Assembly (NCBI RefSeq): GCF_002270355.1
Contig: NZ_NJFZ01000042.1
Span: forward strand, 62,001-126,000
Direction: 5' to 3'
DNA from: Flectobacillus sp. BAB-3569
GTDB taxonomy: Bacteria > Bacteroidota > Bacteroidia > Cytophagales > Spirosomataceae
DNA: 64,000 bases
Shown: positions 37,650 through 46,903 of the stretch, one piece after another
How the letters are laid out: each line of letters begins with the position of its first letter
How positions within the stretch are numbered: the stretch's first letter is position 1
Translations under genes and position numbers: made by a program
The notes under the pieces: generated by a model
Database searches by the model: none
Told to the model about the DNA's origin: nothing
What the model saw: only the letters and a program-made list of their open reading frames with translations

Positions 37650-40600
37650 ATGAAGAATCTTCTTTTCAATCAATGGAGAAAACTGAATCTCTTGTTGTTA
37701 GCCTTTGGCTGTACCATTCTTCAGTTTGGTACTTATGCTCAAAATGTAGGTAAACGAGTATTAGTTTTCAGCAAAACTGCTGCATTTAGACATGGATCTA
37801 TCGAAGTAGGTAAAGTTGCTTTTCAAAAAATGGGAAAAGATAAAGGCTTTTCTGTAGACCTTACGGAAGATGCTAATGCTTTTACCAATGAGAATCTTCG
37901 CAAATACAATGCTGTTGTATTTTTGAGTACAACAGGTGACGTGCTTAATCCAACCCAACAAGCTGAATTTGAGCGTTATATTCAAGCAGGTGGTGGCTAT
38001 CTGGGTATTCATGCTGCAACGGATACCGAATATGATTGGCCGTGGTATGGCAAGTTGGCAGGCGCTTATTTTCTTGACCACCCAATGACTCCAAGCAATG
38101 TTCAAAAAGGTAAATTCTTTGTAGTCGACAAAAACAGTTGGGCTACCAAGAATATGCCAAGTGAGTTTGAACGTAGTGATGAGTTTTATAGCTTCAAAAA
38201 CATTAATCCTAAAATTAATGTAGTCGTAAAAATTGATGAGAAAAGTTATATCGGTGGCAAAAATGGAGATAACCATCCTATTAGCTGGTATCACGAATTT
38301 GACGGTGGTCGTTCGTTCTATACTGCTATGGGTCATACCGATGAAACCTTTGCAGAACCTCTTTTCCTAGACCACGTTTGGGCGGGATTAAACTATGTGA
38401 TGGGTGGAGATTCGCCGAAGCCTTTGGATTTTTCAAAAGCTCGTCCAGAAGAAAACCGTTTTGCAAAAGTTATTTTAGAAGAAAAGCTCAACGAGCCAAT
38501 GGAATTGAGCGTGTTGAATGACGGACGTATCTTGTTTATCGAGCGTCATGGAGCTGTTCGTTTGTATAATTTGAAAACAAAACAGCTTAAAACCATAGCA
38601 AACATTGAAGTTAGTACAAAATATAAAGATAAAGAGGGTAAAGTATCTGAAGCTGAAGATGGTTTATTGGGTTTGAACAAAGATCCAAATTTTGCTCAAA
38701 ACCATTGGATCTATTTGTATTATTCAGACCCGAAAGAGTCTAAAAACGTTTTGGCAAGATTTGAATTAAAGGGTGATGAACTAGTGATGTCTTCAAAAAA
38801 GATTTTGTTAGATATTCCTACACAACGTGAGCAATGTTGTCATACAGGTGGTTCTATTGCGTGGGATAAAATGGGGAACCTCTATCTTTCGACAGGTGAC
38901 AATACCAACCCTCACGGCTCAAATGGCTATAGTCCGAGCGACGAACGCCCTGATCGTGCACCGTGGGATGCTCAAAAATCTTCGGCTAATACCAACGATT
39001 TAAGAGGAAAAATTATTCGTATCAAACCTACGAATGACGGTTCGTACACTATTCCTGAAGGTAACTTATTTGCTAAAGGTACGCCAAATACTCGCCCTGA
39101 AATTTATACGATGGGACACCGTAACCCATTCCGTATCTCAGTTGACCAGAAAACTGGATATGTATATTGGGGTGAAGTTGGCCCAGACGCAAGCAAACCA
39201 GCGGCCGACCGAGGACCAGAAGGACATGATGAAGTAGGACAAGCGCGTAAACCTGGCAATTTTGGCTGGCCTCATTTTGTAGGTGATAATAAAGCTTACA
39301 ATAAATTTGACTTCGTTAAAAATGTTTCATTAGAAAAATGGGATGCCGCTGCTCCAACTAATACTTCACCCAATAATACTGGCTTGAAAGTACTACCTCC
39401 TGCTCAAAAAGCATTTATTTGGTATCCTTATGCTGCTTCAGCTGAGTTTCCATTAGTTGGCAGTGGTGGTCGTAATGCTATGGCAGGACCAGTATTTTAT
39501 AGTGAAGATTTCAAAAATGCTAAACGTGCTTTTCCAAAATACTACAATGAAAAGTTGTTGGTATATGACTGGATGCGAGGATGGATTATGGCTGTAACGA
39601 TGGATAAACAAGGTAATCTGACCGATATGGAACAGTTTATGCCAAGCTATCGCTTTAGTAATCCAATGGATATGGAATTTGATGCTAATGGCGATTTGTA
39701 TATGCTTGAGTACGGTTCGGGTTGGTTTACAGCCAACGACGATGCTCGTTTGATTCGTATCGAATATAACGGTGGTAATCGTAAACCAGCTATCCAAATG
39801 GCCGCGAACCAAATGGGTGGAGCACTTCCTTTCAAGCTTAGTCTTGACTCGAAAGGTACAAAAGATGCAGATGGCGACGCTTTGACATATTCTTGGAAAA
39901 TTTCTTCGAAAAATGGCTTTAATAAAGTAATTACAACTCCATCAGCCGATGTAACACTTACAAAAGCTGGAATTTACAATGTAACATTGACTGTATCTGA
40001 CGGGAAAGGTGGCATTAGTACTCAAGCCATGGAAGTATCAGCAGGGAACGAGCCTCCAGTTTTGTCTTTTGATTTACCAAAAAGTAACAAGACCTTCTTC
40101 TTCCCTAATAAATCTTTTGACTATGAAGTAAAAGTAAAAGACAAGGAAGATGGTAGTCTTGAAAACGGCAAAATCAAACCAGAACAAGTAGCCGTAAATA
40201 TTGATTACTTGGCTGAAGGATTTGACAAAATTACCATTGCACAAGGTCACCGTTCAGCTGATGCCAGCACAGGTTTGGTAAAAGGTAAAAAATTAATTGA
40301 TGCGAGTGATTGCCAAGCTTGTCATAGTATGGACAAAAAATCGGTAGGCCCAACTTACCGTGATGTGGCAAAAAAATACAAAGGCGATGCAGGTGCATTA
40401 GAGCGTTTGACTAAAAAAGTAATCTCTGGTGGTAGCGGTGTTTGGGGCGAAGTAGCCATGGCTGGTCACCCACAATTATCGACAGGTGATGCAGCTGAAA
40501 TGGTAAAATATATCTTGAGTTTAGCTGATGAAAAAGCAAAAGAAACTCTTCCGACAAAAGGTAGCTTTACTGCAAAAGTTGGCGCTGGCGACAAAGGGCA

Positions 40601-41387
40601 AGGGGTATATATCTTGCGTGCATCCTATCAAGACCAAGGAGCAAACGGTATTCCATCGTTAAGCTCTGAACAAACTTTTACCTTGCGCAACCCACGTATC
40701 AGTCCACATGGATATGACCAATATGAGGCTGTTTCAAAAATGAGTTTTGGAGGAAATGAATTGATGATTCCAAGTAAATCAGGTTCTTACATTGTGTTGA
40801 AAAATGCTGATTTGACTAATATCAAACAATTAGAATTATTAGCGGCAGCGCCAAAAGCACAACTAAACGCCCAAGGGGGAAAAGTCGAAATTCATCTTGA
40901 TTCACCAACGGGTAAGCTAGTGGGAGAGTCAACGTTCTTGGAAGCCAGTGACAAAGCAGGATTTGCTCCTTCGCCGTTAAGCGTTCCAATTAATCCAACA
41001 GAAGGATCGCATGATTTGTATATCGTTTTCCAAAATCCAAAAGCCGAAGGTTCTTTGATGGTAATTATGGGAACAGCTTTCAAAGATGAACTGGAAAATA
41101 GTGCTCCAGCACAAGCGGCTGAGCCAACCAAATCGAAGGACTTGAGCGATTATGCTGGTAAATACAAAATGACAGGATTACCTTTTGAATTCATTGAGGT
41201 TGAGATAAAAGATAATAAAGTCATCCTCAACGCTGGAGGACAAGGCGGTGCACTGACAGAACTTGAGCCAGATAAATATGACGCTGACGGAAAAGCAAAA
41301 GTACAATTTCTAAGAGATGACGCTGGAAAAGTCAATGGCGTTAAACTCGAAGCAATGGGTATGAGCTTTGAAGGTAAAAAACAGTAA
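37650..41387 (+). CDS. ThuA / sorbosone dehydrogenase / PKD / cytochrome c multidomain secreted protein
   Basis: A 1245-residue protein from ATG 37650, which gives a signal peptide (NLLLLAFGCTILQFGTYAQ); the open frame upstream to 37464 is not coding-like. Domains in order are as follows. ThuA-like (about 33-265) has KTAAFRHGS and LGIHAATDTEYDWPW. A glucose/sorbosone-dehydrogenase beta-propeller (about 280-690) has TGGSIAWDKMGNLY, MGHRNPFRISVD and PGNFGWPHFVGDN. A PKD domain spans about 705-790. A class I cytochrome c centres on C888-x-x-C891-H892. A carbohydrate-binding-like sandwich covers about 985-1130, and a DUF3471-like C-terminal domain covers about 1165-1245. It is predicted to oxidise a sugar in the periplasm or at the surface and pass electrons to its own heme. 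It has a long divergent upstream region shared with the Nudix regulator. Confidence 0.9.
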   Translation: MKNLLFNQWRKLNLLLLAFGCTILQFGTYAQNVGKRVLVFSKTAAFRHGSIEVGKVAFQKMGKDKGFSVDLTEDANAFTNENLRKYNAVVFLSTTGDVLNPTQQAEFERYIQAGGGYLGIHAATDTEYDWPWYGKLAGAYFLDHPMTPSNVQKGKFFVVDKNSWATKNMPSEFERSDEFYSFKNINPKINVVVKIDEKSYIGGKNGDNHPISWYHEFDGGRSFYTAMGHTDETFAEPLFLDHVWAGLNYVMGGDSPKPLDFSKARPEENRFAKVILEEKLNEPMELSVLNDGRILFIERHGAVRLYNLKTKQLKTIANIEVSTKYKDKEGKVSEAEDGLLGLNKDPNFAQNHWIYLYYSDPKESKNVLARFELKGDELVMSSKKILLDIPTQREQCCHTGGSIAWDKMGNLYLSTGDNTNPHGSNGYSPSDERPDRAPWDAQKSSANTNDLRGKIIRIKPTNDGSYTIPEGNLFAKGTPNTRPEIYTMGHRNPFRISVDQKTGYVYWGEVGPDASKPAADRGPEGHDEVGQARKPGNFGWPHFVGDNKAYNKFDFVKNVSLEKWDAAAPTNTSPNNTGLKVLPPAQKAFIWYPYAASAEFPLVGSGGRNAMAGPVFYSEDFKNAKRAFPKYYNEKLLVYDWMRGWIMAVTMDKQGNLTDMEQFMPSYRFSNPMDMEFDANGDLYMLEYGSGWFTANDDARLIRIEYNGGNRKPAIQMAANQMGGALPFKLSLDSKGTKDADGDALTYSWKISSKNGFNKVITTPSADVTLTKAGIYNVTLTVSDGKGGISTQAMEVSAGNEPPVLSFDLPKSNKTFFFPNKSFDYEVKVKDKEDGSLENGKIKPEQVAVNIDYLAEGFDKITIAQGHRSADASTGLVKGKKLIDASDCQACHSMDKKSVGPTYRDVAKKYKGDAGALERLTKKVISGGSGVWGEVAMAGHPQLSTGDAAEMVKYILSLADEKAKETLPTKGSFTAKVGAGDKGQGVYILRASYQDQGANGIPSLSSEQTFTLRNPRISPHGYDQYEAVSKMSFGGNELMIPSKSGSYIVLKNADLTNIKQLELLAAAPKAQLNAQGGKVEIHLDSPTGKLVGESTFLEASDKAGFAPSPLSVPINPTEGSHDLYIVFQNPKAEGSLMVIMGTAFKDELENSAPAQAAEPTKSKDLSDYAGKYKMTGLPFEFIEVEIKDNKVILNAGGQGGALTELEPDKYDADGKAKVQFLRDDAGKVNGVKLEAMGMSFEGKKQ

Positions 41388-41402
41388 CATAAATACTCAA
41401 TG

Positions 41403-41440
41403 AATAAGGGGAATGGCACAAATGTGCCATTCCCCTTATT
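41403..41440. terminator. 18-bp perfect hairpin terminator
   Basis: AATAAGGGGAATGGCACA (41403-41420) and TGTGCCATTCCCCTTATT (41423-41440) with a 2-base spacer, followed by CATTTTT. It lies between the ThuA fusion gene and the convergent membrane-protein gene and can act both ways. Confidence 0.9.
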
Positions 41441-41484
41441 CATTTTTAAGAAATTCTACTGAAAATCAGCAAACTACAACAATC

Positions 41485-41823
41485 TTATCCTATTCGATTT
41501 AGCTCATTTCTCAAAATCAAAATATGTCCAATAAACACTCCTGCTGGAACAACATAACTTTTGAAAACGAATATAAATAAAAAGTAAATCAGAGTAAACG
41601 CTACCAAACGTACAGTCAGCTTGTTCATCATCTGGTCTGGTAAACGGTAGCGACTCAATTGAAAAACTTGGTATAAAGAATATCCAAAACAGCTCCAATC
41701 AATAATTCTGAAATAATCATTGATCCCAGTGTGAAAATCACCTTTTAAAAAGAAGCCAAGGTCGACAAGGATAAAAATCATTCCTAATAAAATAACTGTT
41801 CTGATGATATAGGTACTTCTCAT
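41485..41823 (-). CDS. Small membrane protein of unknown function
   Basis: A 112-residue protein with predicted helices at about 8-27, 42-58 and 70-102, and no motif that I recognise. ATG at 41823. It lies downstream of the terminator of the YHS gene, so it is probably a separate transcript. Confidence 0.6.
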   Translation of the reverse strand: MRSTYIIRTVILLGMIFILVDLGFFLKGDFHTGINDYFRIIDWSCFGYSLYQVFQLSRYRLPDQMMNKLTVRLVAFTLIYFLFIFVFKSYVVPAGVFIGHILILRNELNRIG

Positions 41824-41895
41824 GCTTTAGCGATAGTTTGTGTTGATTTAGGTAAATACTTTTAGAGCGACACCCCAAAAGATTTTCACAAAAGT

Positions 41896-41924
41896 AAAGG
41901 GCTGGAAGAAATTCCCAGCCCTTT
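41896..41924 (-). terminator. Terminator of the MbnP/MbnH operon
   Basis: AAAGGGCTGG (41896-41905) and CCAGCCCTTT (41915-41924) form a 10-bp stem just beyond the stop of the YHS gene on the minus strand. A T-rich run follows in that direction. Confidence 0.85.
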
Positions 41925-41928
41925 TTCT

Positions 41929-42177
41929 TTATTTCTTCACAAACTTTTCAGGTTTTTTATCAAACATCTCTTTACATACTACGCTACAAAAGCCATATTG
42001 CTTGCCTTTGTAGGTACTCGTAAACTTCGTATCTTTTTCAGCGTGCATTTTGCAAACGGGATCTTTTGCTTCCATTGCCACTGTCTCTTTTTTACTTTCA
42101 CTCCCTGCTTTTTTGTCTTTAGGGGCTTGTTGGAAACTTGCTACAAGTACCAACATTGAGCATAAGATTGTCTTCAT
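41929..42177 (-). CDS. Secreted YHS-domain metal-binding protein
   Basis: An 82-residue protein with a short signal sequence (MKTILCSMLVLVASF), a Lys/Glu-rich linker and a YHS-type domain: DPVCKM (about 40-45), then YGFCSVVCKEMF (about 61-72). The four cysteines are typical of YHS/TRASH metal sites. It is the last gene of the copper-type operon, 14 bases after the outer-membrane protein gene. It may hold copper in the periplasm; the metal is inferred from neighbours. Confidence 0.75.
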   Translation of the reverse strand: MKTILCSMLVLVASFQQAPKDKKAGSESKKETVAMEAKDPVCKMHAEKDTKFTSTYKGKQYGFCSVVCKEMFDKKPEKFVKK

Positions 42178-42191
42178 TATTGAATTTTGGA

Positions 42192-43106
42192 TTAAAACAT
42201 AAAGGTAATATGGGCACTTGTACGAGCATTTGCTTTTAATTCGCCCCTCGATAACTCTTGTGCAAAAGGCATCTGATGCGTTACGCCAAGGCTAAATTTC
42301 TTAAAAAATGCCTCACATCCAATATTTGCAGAGGCCATATAGCCACCAGTATCTTTGTTCACAATACCCTTATCATGGTCATTTTGAGCATATTCCCAAT
42401 AAACGCCAGCATTGGGCATAAGGGTATTTCCTTGGCCAAAATCTTTTGCATAAAACGCTGTCAAGGCGCTTGTTAGCTTATTGCCATACCGATACTGATT
42501 ACTATTTTCAGTATTGATCTTATAAGTCAAATCAGTATTCAACCCCCATCGATCATAACGAACTGTATAAATGGCATTTAGCAAAAAATCTGTGCTACCC
42601 GTACCTAATTGAAAGTTAGGATTAGCTACTTCTTCGGAGCTATTCAAATCATATTTAAACTTTCCAGTTGGAGCTTTTATCCCAACACCCAGCATTAAAT
42701 TATGGTTTACGGTGTGTACTGTACTATCCCAAAAAGTATTTAGCACATTGTAATGACCTAATACTGTAATATCGCCCAATCCTTGAATAGTATTGGTAAT
42801 ATTAGGTAAAATCTGCGTTTGAGCATTAAAGTTATAAGGTACAAAAGCCAAAATTTGTACTTTCTTCAATGGATAAAATCGTCCCCAAAGTTCGGTCGTA
42901 TGAAAACTTTCCTTGGTTTTCAGTAATTGCGAGTTGAGATGCGAATCAAAGTTTGAATAGCGATAACGCAATCCTAAAAAGCCTCGGTGAGATTGTGGCA
43001 GTATCCCAAAAAAGGCATTCCCATTGGAGCATCCACAAATATCACAAGCACGGCTTTCGTAAAAAAATGTACAACAGAATATGAGTAAAAATATCTTGAA
43101 TCGCAT
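42192..43106 (-). CDS. Outer-membrane transporter-like protein with CxxCxC N-terminus
   Basis: A 304-residue protein from ATG 43106 (an upstream start at 43130 precedes the signal peptide). After the signal peptide the mature N-terminus reads CDICGCSNGNAFFGILPQ, a cysteine cluster suited to soft-metal binding. The rest is beta-strand-rich and ends in a Phe (HITFMF), as expected for an outer-membrane barrel. Such proteins accompany MbnP/MbnH genes in Bacteroidota. A role in moving copper across the outer membrane is plausible but unproven. Confidence 0.75.
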   Translation of the reverse strand: MRFKIFLLIFCCTFFYESRACDICGCSNGNAFFGILPQSHRGFLGLRYRYSNFDSHLNSQLLKTKESFHTTELWGRFYPLKKVQILAFVPYNFNAQTQILPNITNTIQGLGDITVLGHYNVLNTFWDSTVHTVNHNLMLGVGIKAPTGKFKYDLNSSEEVANPNFQLGTGSTDFLLNAIYTVRYDRWGLNTDLTYKINTENSNQYRYGNKLTSALTAFYAKDFGQGNTLMPNAGVYWEYAQNDHDKGIVNKDTGGYMASANIGCEAFFKKFSLGVTHQMPFAQELSRGELKANARTSAHITFMF

Positions 43107-43142
43107 AAAAACATAGTTAAAAATTGACACCCCTCCCTAAGA

Positions 43143-44156
43143 TTATTGCAATCTTTTATCAGCTAAAAAGGTCTTGTCTGTCAACGTTTTTAGAAAAGCT
43201 ATTACCTGCTTTTTTTGTTCATCTGTCAACGAAACACCACCTTTAAGTGCAGGGTCTAGATTTGGAGTATTCTGAACGTCATCGGTATAATGGTTCAAAA
43301 CAGCCTCCAAGGTATAAAAACGACCATCATGCATATAAGGTCCTGATACTTCGATGTTTCGCAAACTCGGTACTTTAAATTTGTATTTGTCGGTTTCTAA
43401 CTCGGTAATTTTTCCTCGCCCAAAATCCTCAGATCCTTGAATTCTCAAGCCATTATTACGGTAGGATTGATTCGTAAACAAAACACCACTATGACAAGAG
43501 GCGCATTTTTGTTCAAAAAGACTTTTGCCCGCCAGTTCATCCGCTGTAAAAACTGCCCCTGCTTCTTTTCTCATGACTTTATCGTATTTTGAATCAGCAG
43601 AAACCAAGGTCAACATATATTGAGAAAGTGCCTTCAAGAATCTTTGTGTATTGATTTCTTCTGTTCCAAAAGCCTTTTTAAACTGACTAGGATAGTAGGA
43701 AGTCTTGCGAAGTTTTTCAAGAATAACTCCAATTTTCTCATCCATTTCAACTGGATTTTCAATAGGAGCGAGGGGAACAAAATCTAAGTCACCAACACCA
43801 CCATCCCAAAAAAACTCTGATTGCCAAGCCAAATTTTGAATCGGTAACGAGTTGCGGGCTCCTACTTTTCCATCAATCCCATGGCTCAAATCATGACCAT
43901 GATGTGTAAAAGCAAAACTCTGACTATGACATTCTGAACAGCTAATCGTATTGTCGCGCGATAAAAGCGGGTCAGCAAACAAAGCTTTGCCCAATTCAAA
44001 GCCTTCGGGCGTAATAGGATTACGCGCTAAATCATAAGTAGGCGCTGGGAAATTACTAGGTTGCTCGAAGCGTATTGTTGGCGTTGTCTCAGATTTTGTA
44101 CATGCTATCAGACTTAAAAAAGTCATCAAAAATATGAATTGAACACATTTCATCAT
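43143..44156 (-). CDS. MbnH-like di-heme cytochrome c peroxidase family lipoprotein
   Basis: A 337-residue protein. ATG 44156 (or 44153) gives a lipoprotein signal (FIFLMTFLSLIAC). There are two CxxCH heme sites, CSECH and CASCH. The family pattern RNSLPIQNLAWQSEFFWDGG and PYMHDGRFYTLEAVL fits MbnH and related di-heme peroxidases. In methanotrophs MbnH converts a tryptophan of MbnP to kynurenine, creating a copper site. Its start overlaps the stop of the small membrane protein (ATGA), so the two are translationally coupled. A second paralog lies at 45260. Confidence 0.85.
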   Translation of the reverse strand: MMKCVQFIFLMTFLSLIACTKSETTPTIRFEQPSNFPAPTYDLARNPITPEGFELGKALFADPLLSRDNTISCSECHSQSFAFTHHGHDLSHGIDGKVGARNSLPIQNLAWQSEFFWDGGVGDLDFVPLAPIENPVEMDEKIGVILEKLRKTSYYPSQFKKAFGTEEINTQRFLKALSQYMLTLVSADSKYDKVMRKEAGAVFTADELAGKSLFEQKCASCHSGVLFTNQSYRNNGLRIQGSEDFGRGKITELETDKYKFKVPSLRNIEVSGPYMHDGRFYTLEAVLNHYTDDVQNTPNLDPALKGGVSLTDEQKKQVIAFLKTLTDKTFLADKRLQ

Positions 44157-44350
44157 TTCAGGTAGATTGATAATATTCCCACAAGCAATAGTCCAAATGA
44201 GAATAAATGAAATAGAAATAGCCAAAAAACTAATCTGCTTTCAGTAGTCAAACGGATAATTTCAAATAACCTTTCGGCAATACTTGGCTTGGGAAGTAAC
44301 ACAATTCCAGTGCCTTCAAGCCACTTTTCAAGTTCGTATCTTCTAAGCAT
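44153..44350 (-). CDS. Small one-helix membrane protein in the MbnP operon
   Basis: A 65-residue protein from ATG 44350: about 38 charged/mixed residues (EKWLEGTGIVLLPKPSIAER), then one membrane helix (about 41-63, VFWLFLFHLFSFGLLLVGIL). The 4-base ATGA overlap with the next peroxidase gene and the position 68 bases after mbnP argue that it is real. I do not recognise a family. It may anchor or assist a peroxidase partner. Confidence 0.55.
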   Translation of the reverse strand: MLRRYELEKWLEGTGIVLLPKPSIAERLFEIIRLTTESRLVFWLFLFHLFSFGLLLVGILSIYLK

Positions 44351-44418
44351 TTCTTGCTATCTTGATTAGTCTAAACAGCGATAAAGGGACAAAGATTTTT
44401 GTCCCTCTATGTTATTAA

Positions 44419-45228
44419 TTAGTCATTATGTACGTGGTCTACTACAAACATATTTTTGTAATTATTGGCAATCGGAGTAGCCAGTGCAGGAGACATAATT
44501 ACAGCAGCATCTGCCAATTTAAGCGTTGTAGTACCAGAAAATACCTTAGTTACATCAGCCACAAAATGAATCGTCGGAGCAATACTTTTGCGCACGGTCA
44601 TCGTGCTTGGCAATGAAAGCGTAACGGTTCTTAAATTATTGGCAGTAACACTGGTACGACCACCAAAACCACCTACATGGTATTGATATTTTCTCAAACC
44701 AGCTGCATTTGCAGCTACTGCTGACGATGTCCCTTCTAATTTCATGAAGATATAACCTGAGTTCCATGACCAGTACATACCATCATCTGAGAATCCTGCT
44801 GGGTCTAATACACCTGTACGTTCTTCTACTGGCGAAATACTCTTTACGCTATCTACACCAATAGTAAAGGTAACTTCCTTATAATCAGCCGCAGGAACAT
44901 CTTTTAATGATTGAATCAAGGTTTTGCTATCTGCTTGACGAACCAAAAAATATTGATTTTTGAGGTCAACTTTACTACCATCAACTTTTTTCAATGAAAC
45001 ATTACTGATATAATAATTTAGAGTAGTAATCGTAAAATCCTCACCAGCAGCATTTTTAGCAGTGGTAGAACCCAACACAATTTTTTGTCCGCCCATCAAG
45101 TTATCAAACTCAAGACTTACATTGTTTTTATCACTTGCGCCAATTGGCTCTACATCATCTTTAGTACATGAAATTACCGTAAAAAACGTAAGAGCAATAA
45201 TTGATAATGATTTGAATAAAGATTTCAT
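44419..45228 (-). CDS. mbnP: MbnP family copper-binding lipoprotein
   Basis: A 269-residue lipoprotein (lipobox FTVISC, C21). The family hallmark MYWSWNSGYIFMKLEG is present, with W153 and W155. YQYHVGGFGG and a His-rich end (VVDHVHND) add possible ligands. In characterised MbnP a tryptophan is oxidised to kynurenine by MbnH and helps bind Cu(I). Here MbnP is flanked by two MbnH-like peroxidase genes in one leftward operon, 31 bases after the upstream one. No methanobactin genes are present, as is usual for MbnP outside methanotrophs. Confidence 0.85.
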   Translation of the reverse strand: MKSLFKSLSIIALTFFTVISCTKDDVEPIGASDKNNVSLEFDNLMGGQKIVLGSTTAKNAAGEDFTITTLNYYISNVSLKKVDGSKVDLKNQYFLVRQADSKTLIQSLKDVPAADYKEVTFTIGVDSVKSISPVEERTGVLDPAGFSDDGMYWSWNSGYIFMKLEGTSSAVAANAAGLRKYQYHVGGFGGRTSVTANNLRTVTLSLPSTMTVRKSIAPTIHFVADVTKVFSGTTTLKLADAAVIMSPALATPIANNYKNMFVVDHVHND

Positions 45229-45259
45229 TTTGTAAAATGTCTTTTATAATGTTTTTGAT

Positions 45260-46360
45260 TTACCTTACAGGAAAGCCATCAGGCTCTGCAAAGCGTTTGT
45301 CTTTTAAAAAAGTGTCGTCTGTGAGTGTATTCAGAAAAGCGATAATCTTTCTTTTCTCCTCTGCGGTCATCTGAATACCTAAGCGCCCATTGGATTGTCG
45401 CAAAACTGGGTCTAACGTTCCGTAGTCTTGTACGCTCGCATCATAAAAATTCAATACTTCGAGCAAGCTTGTATACCGTCCATCGTGCATATATGGAGAA
45501 GAGGCTGCTACATTTCGAAGACTTGGCACCTTAAATTTGAATTTATCATTCGCATTTCCTGTAACTCTGAACCTTCCTTCATCAACTACAATTTGGAGTA
45601 CTGGCTTTTCATTTACATATTCAATTTTTGTTCGCTCGAATTTTGAAAGTCCATTATTTCTAAAACTTTCATCCGTAAACAATACACCTTTATGACAATT
45701 TGAGCAACCTTTTGAGTTAAACAAACTCATACCATCAAGCTCATCTTGCGTAAAACTCGCCGATGCATCTTTCAGAACGTATTTGTCATAACGAGATTGA
45801 TACGAAACTAAGCTCAACATAAATTGAGTGAGTGCTTTGAGCAAGCGATCCTTGGTAACGCCCTCAGAGCCAAAAGCAGCCTTAAACTTATCTTGATACC
45901 CTTTGTGGCGACCTACCCTAGCAACCACATTATCGATATCGTCATCCATTTCGTCAGGATGTTCAATCGGTAGTATAGGTTGTTCGTTTAAAGTAGCCGC
46001 TTTACCGTCCCATTGAAAACGCTCACGCCAAGCTAAGTTTTGTAAAGATTGAGCATTACGTAGACCGACTCTTCCATAAATCCCATGACTCAAATCGTGC
46101 ATGTGATGGGTAAAAACGTAGGTTTGTCGATGACATTCCCCACAAGCAATGGTGCTATCTTTCGATAAGATTCCGTCGTAAAATAGATTTTTCCCTAAAT
46201 CAAAGCCTGCTGCTGTAATCACATTAGAATCAATAGGATATACAGGCTTGGGGAAATGGCTAGGCGCTACAAAAAAAGTTTCAGGACTAGGTTCGTCCGC
46301 TTTTTTGTGACAAGCAACAACAACAAATAACCCTAAGATCAATAACAAATGTTTTTTCAT
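45260..46360 (-). CDS. MbnH-like di-heme cytochrome c peroxidase family lipoprotein (second copy)
   Basis: A 366-residue protein with lipobox FVVVAC. Heme motifs are CGECH and CSNCH, and it shares RNAQSLQNLAWRERFQWDG and PYMHDGRYTSLLEVL with the copy at 43143. It carries an insertion after the second heme site (about residues 240-270) that the other copy lacks. The two are clearly paralogous. Having two may allow oxidation of different sites or partners; this is inference. Confidence 0.85.
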   Translation of the reverse strand: MKKHLLLILGLFVVVACHKKADEPSPETFFVAPSHFPKPVYPIDSNVITAAGFDLGKNLFYDGILSKDSTIACGECHRQTYVFTHHMHDLSHGIYGRVGLRNAQSLQNLAWRERFQWDGKAATLNEQPILPIEHPDEMDDDIDNVVARVGRHKGYQDKFKAAFGSEGVTKDRLLKALTQFMLSLVSYQSRYDKYVLKDASASFTQDELDGMSLFNSKGCSNCHKGVLFTDESFRNNGLSKFERTKIEYVNEKPVLQIVVDEGRFRVTGNANDKFKFKVPSLRNVAASSPYMHDGRYTSLLEVLNFYDASVQDYGTLDPVLRQSNGRLGIQMTAEEKRKIIAFLNTLTDDTFLKDKRFAEPDGFPVR

Positions 46361-46519
46361 GACTATCGTGATTCGTATTTAAGAAATCTATGGACAAGCG
46401 TAGGCAAAAGTACCACAAAAAGTACTTAAACACTCGCAAGTTAAAATCCTGAAATATAAAGCAATAGTCAATCCATGCCCTTAAACGAGCAATTCCATTA
46501 CATTGTAGGAAACATTGGA

Positions 46520-46903
46520 TTAGATTTTGGGAGGTTGAAAAATCCCAAGAAGAGGAGAACCGTATTTCGGCTCTAAATAAGAGAAAGAATGGAGCTTAGG
46601 AAGCTCTTCAAAAGAGCTATTTCCCGAAAAGTCAACAAGGTTGTTATCGAAGAAAAGTACTATTTCAGGCATCTTCTCTAATTTCTCAGAGGTTGCTTTT
46701 TGTTCTTTTTCTTCTTCAGCTTTTAACTTCTTTGCTAAAAAACATTTACCATCACAATGAAGCATAGGTCTGTTTTTGTTGATACAAAGCTCTTTGGCAA
46801 TATAACTTTTGTTGACTTGGTAATACACCACAAAACTCCACTTGCTAAACAACGGAATGTTTAGTAAAAACAGTAGAAGTATTGCTATGACTTTGTTTAC
46901 CAT
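46520..46903 (-). CDS. Small cysteine-containing membrane-linked protein upstream of the MbnP operon
   Basis: A 127-residue protein with one N-terminal hydrophobic segment (about 4-27), followed by YYQVNKSYIAKELCINKNRP and LHCDGKCFLAKKL, a short Cys-rich segment (C43, C54, C58) that could bind metal. I do not know a function. Similar small proteins are common in Bacteroidota near metal or receptor genes. A -7-like TATCTTTG on the minus strand lies at 46908-46915, only four bases before the ATG, so the transcript could be nearly leaderless. It is the probable first gene of the copper operon, 159 bases from the next. Confidence 0.6.
   Translation of the reverse strand: MVNKVIAILLLFLLNIPLFSKWSFVVYYQVNKSYIAKELCINKNRPMLHCDGKCFLAKKLKAEEEKEQKATSEKLEKMPEIVLFFDNNLVDFSGNSSFEELPKLHSFSYLEPKYGSPLLGIFQPPKI

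Noticed and set aside
37761-38336. A 191-residue open frame on the minus strand inside the ThuA fusion gene
   Set aside because: Antisense to a well-supported coding region, no recognisable domain, low-complexity composition typical of a shadow frame.
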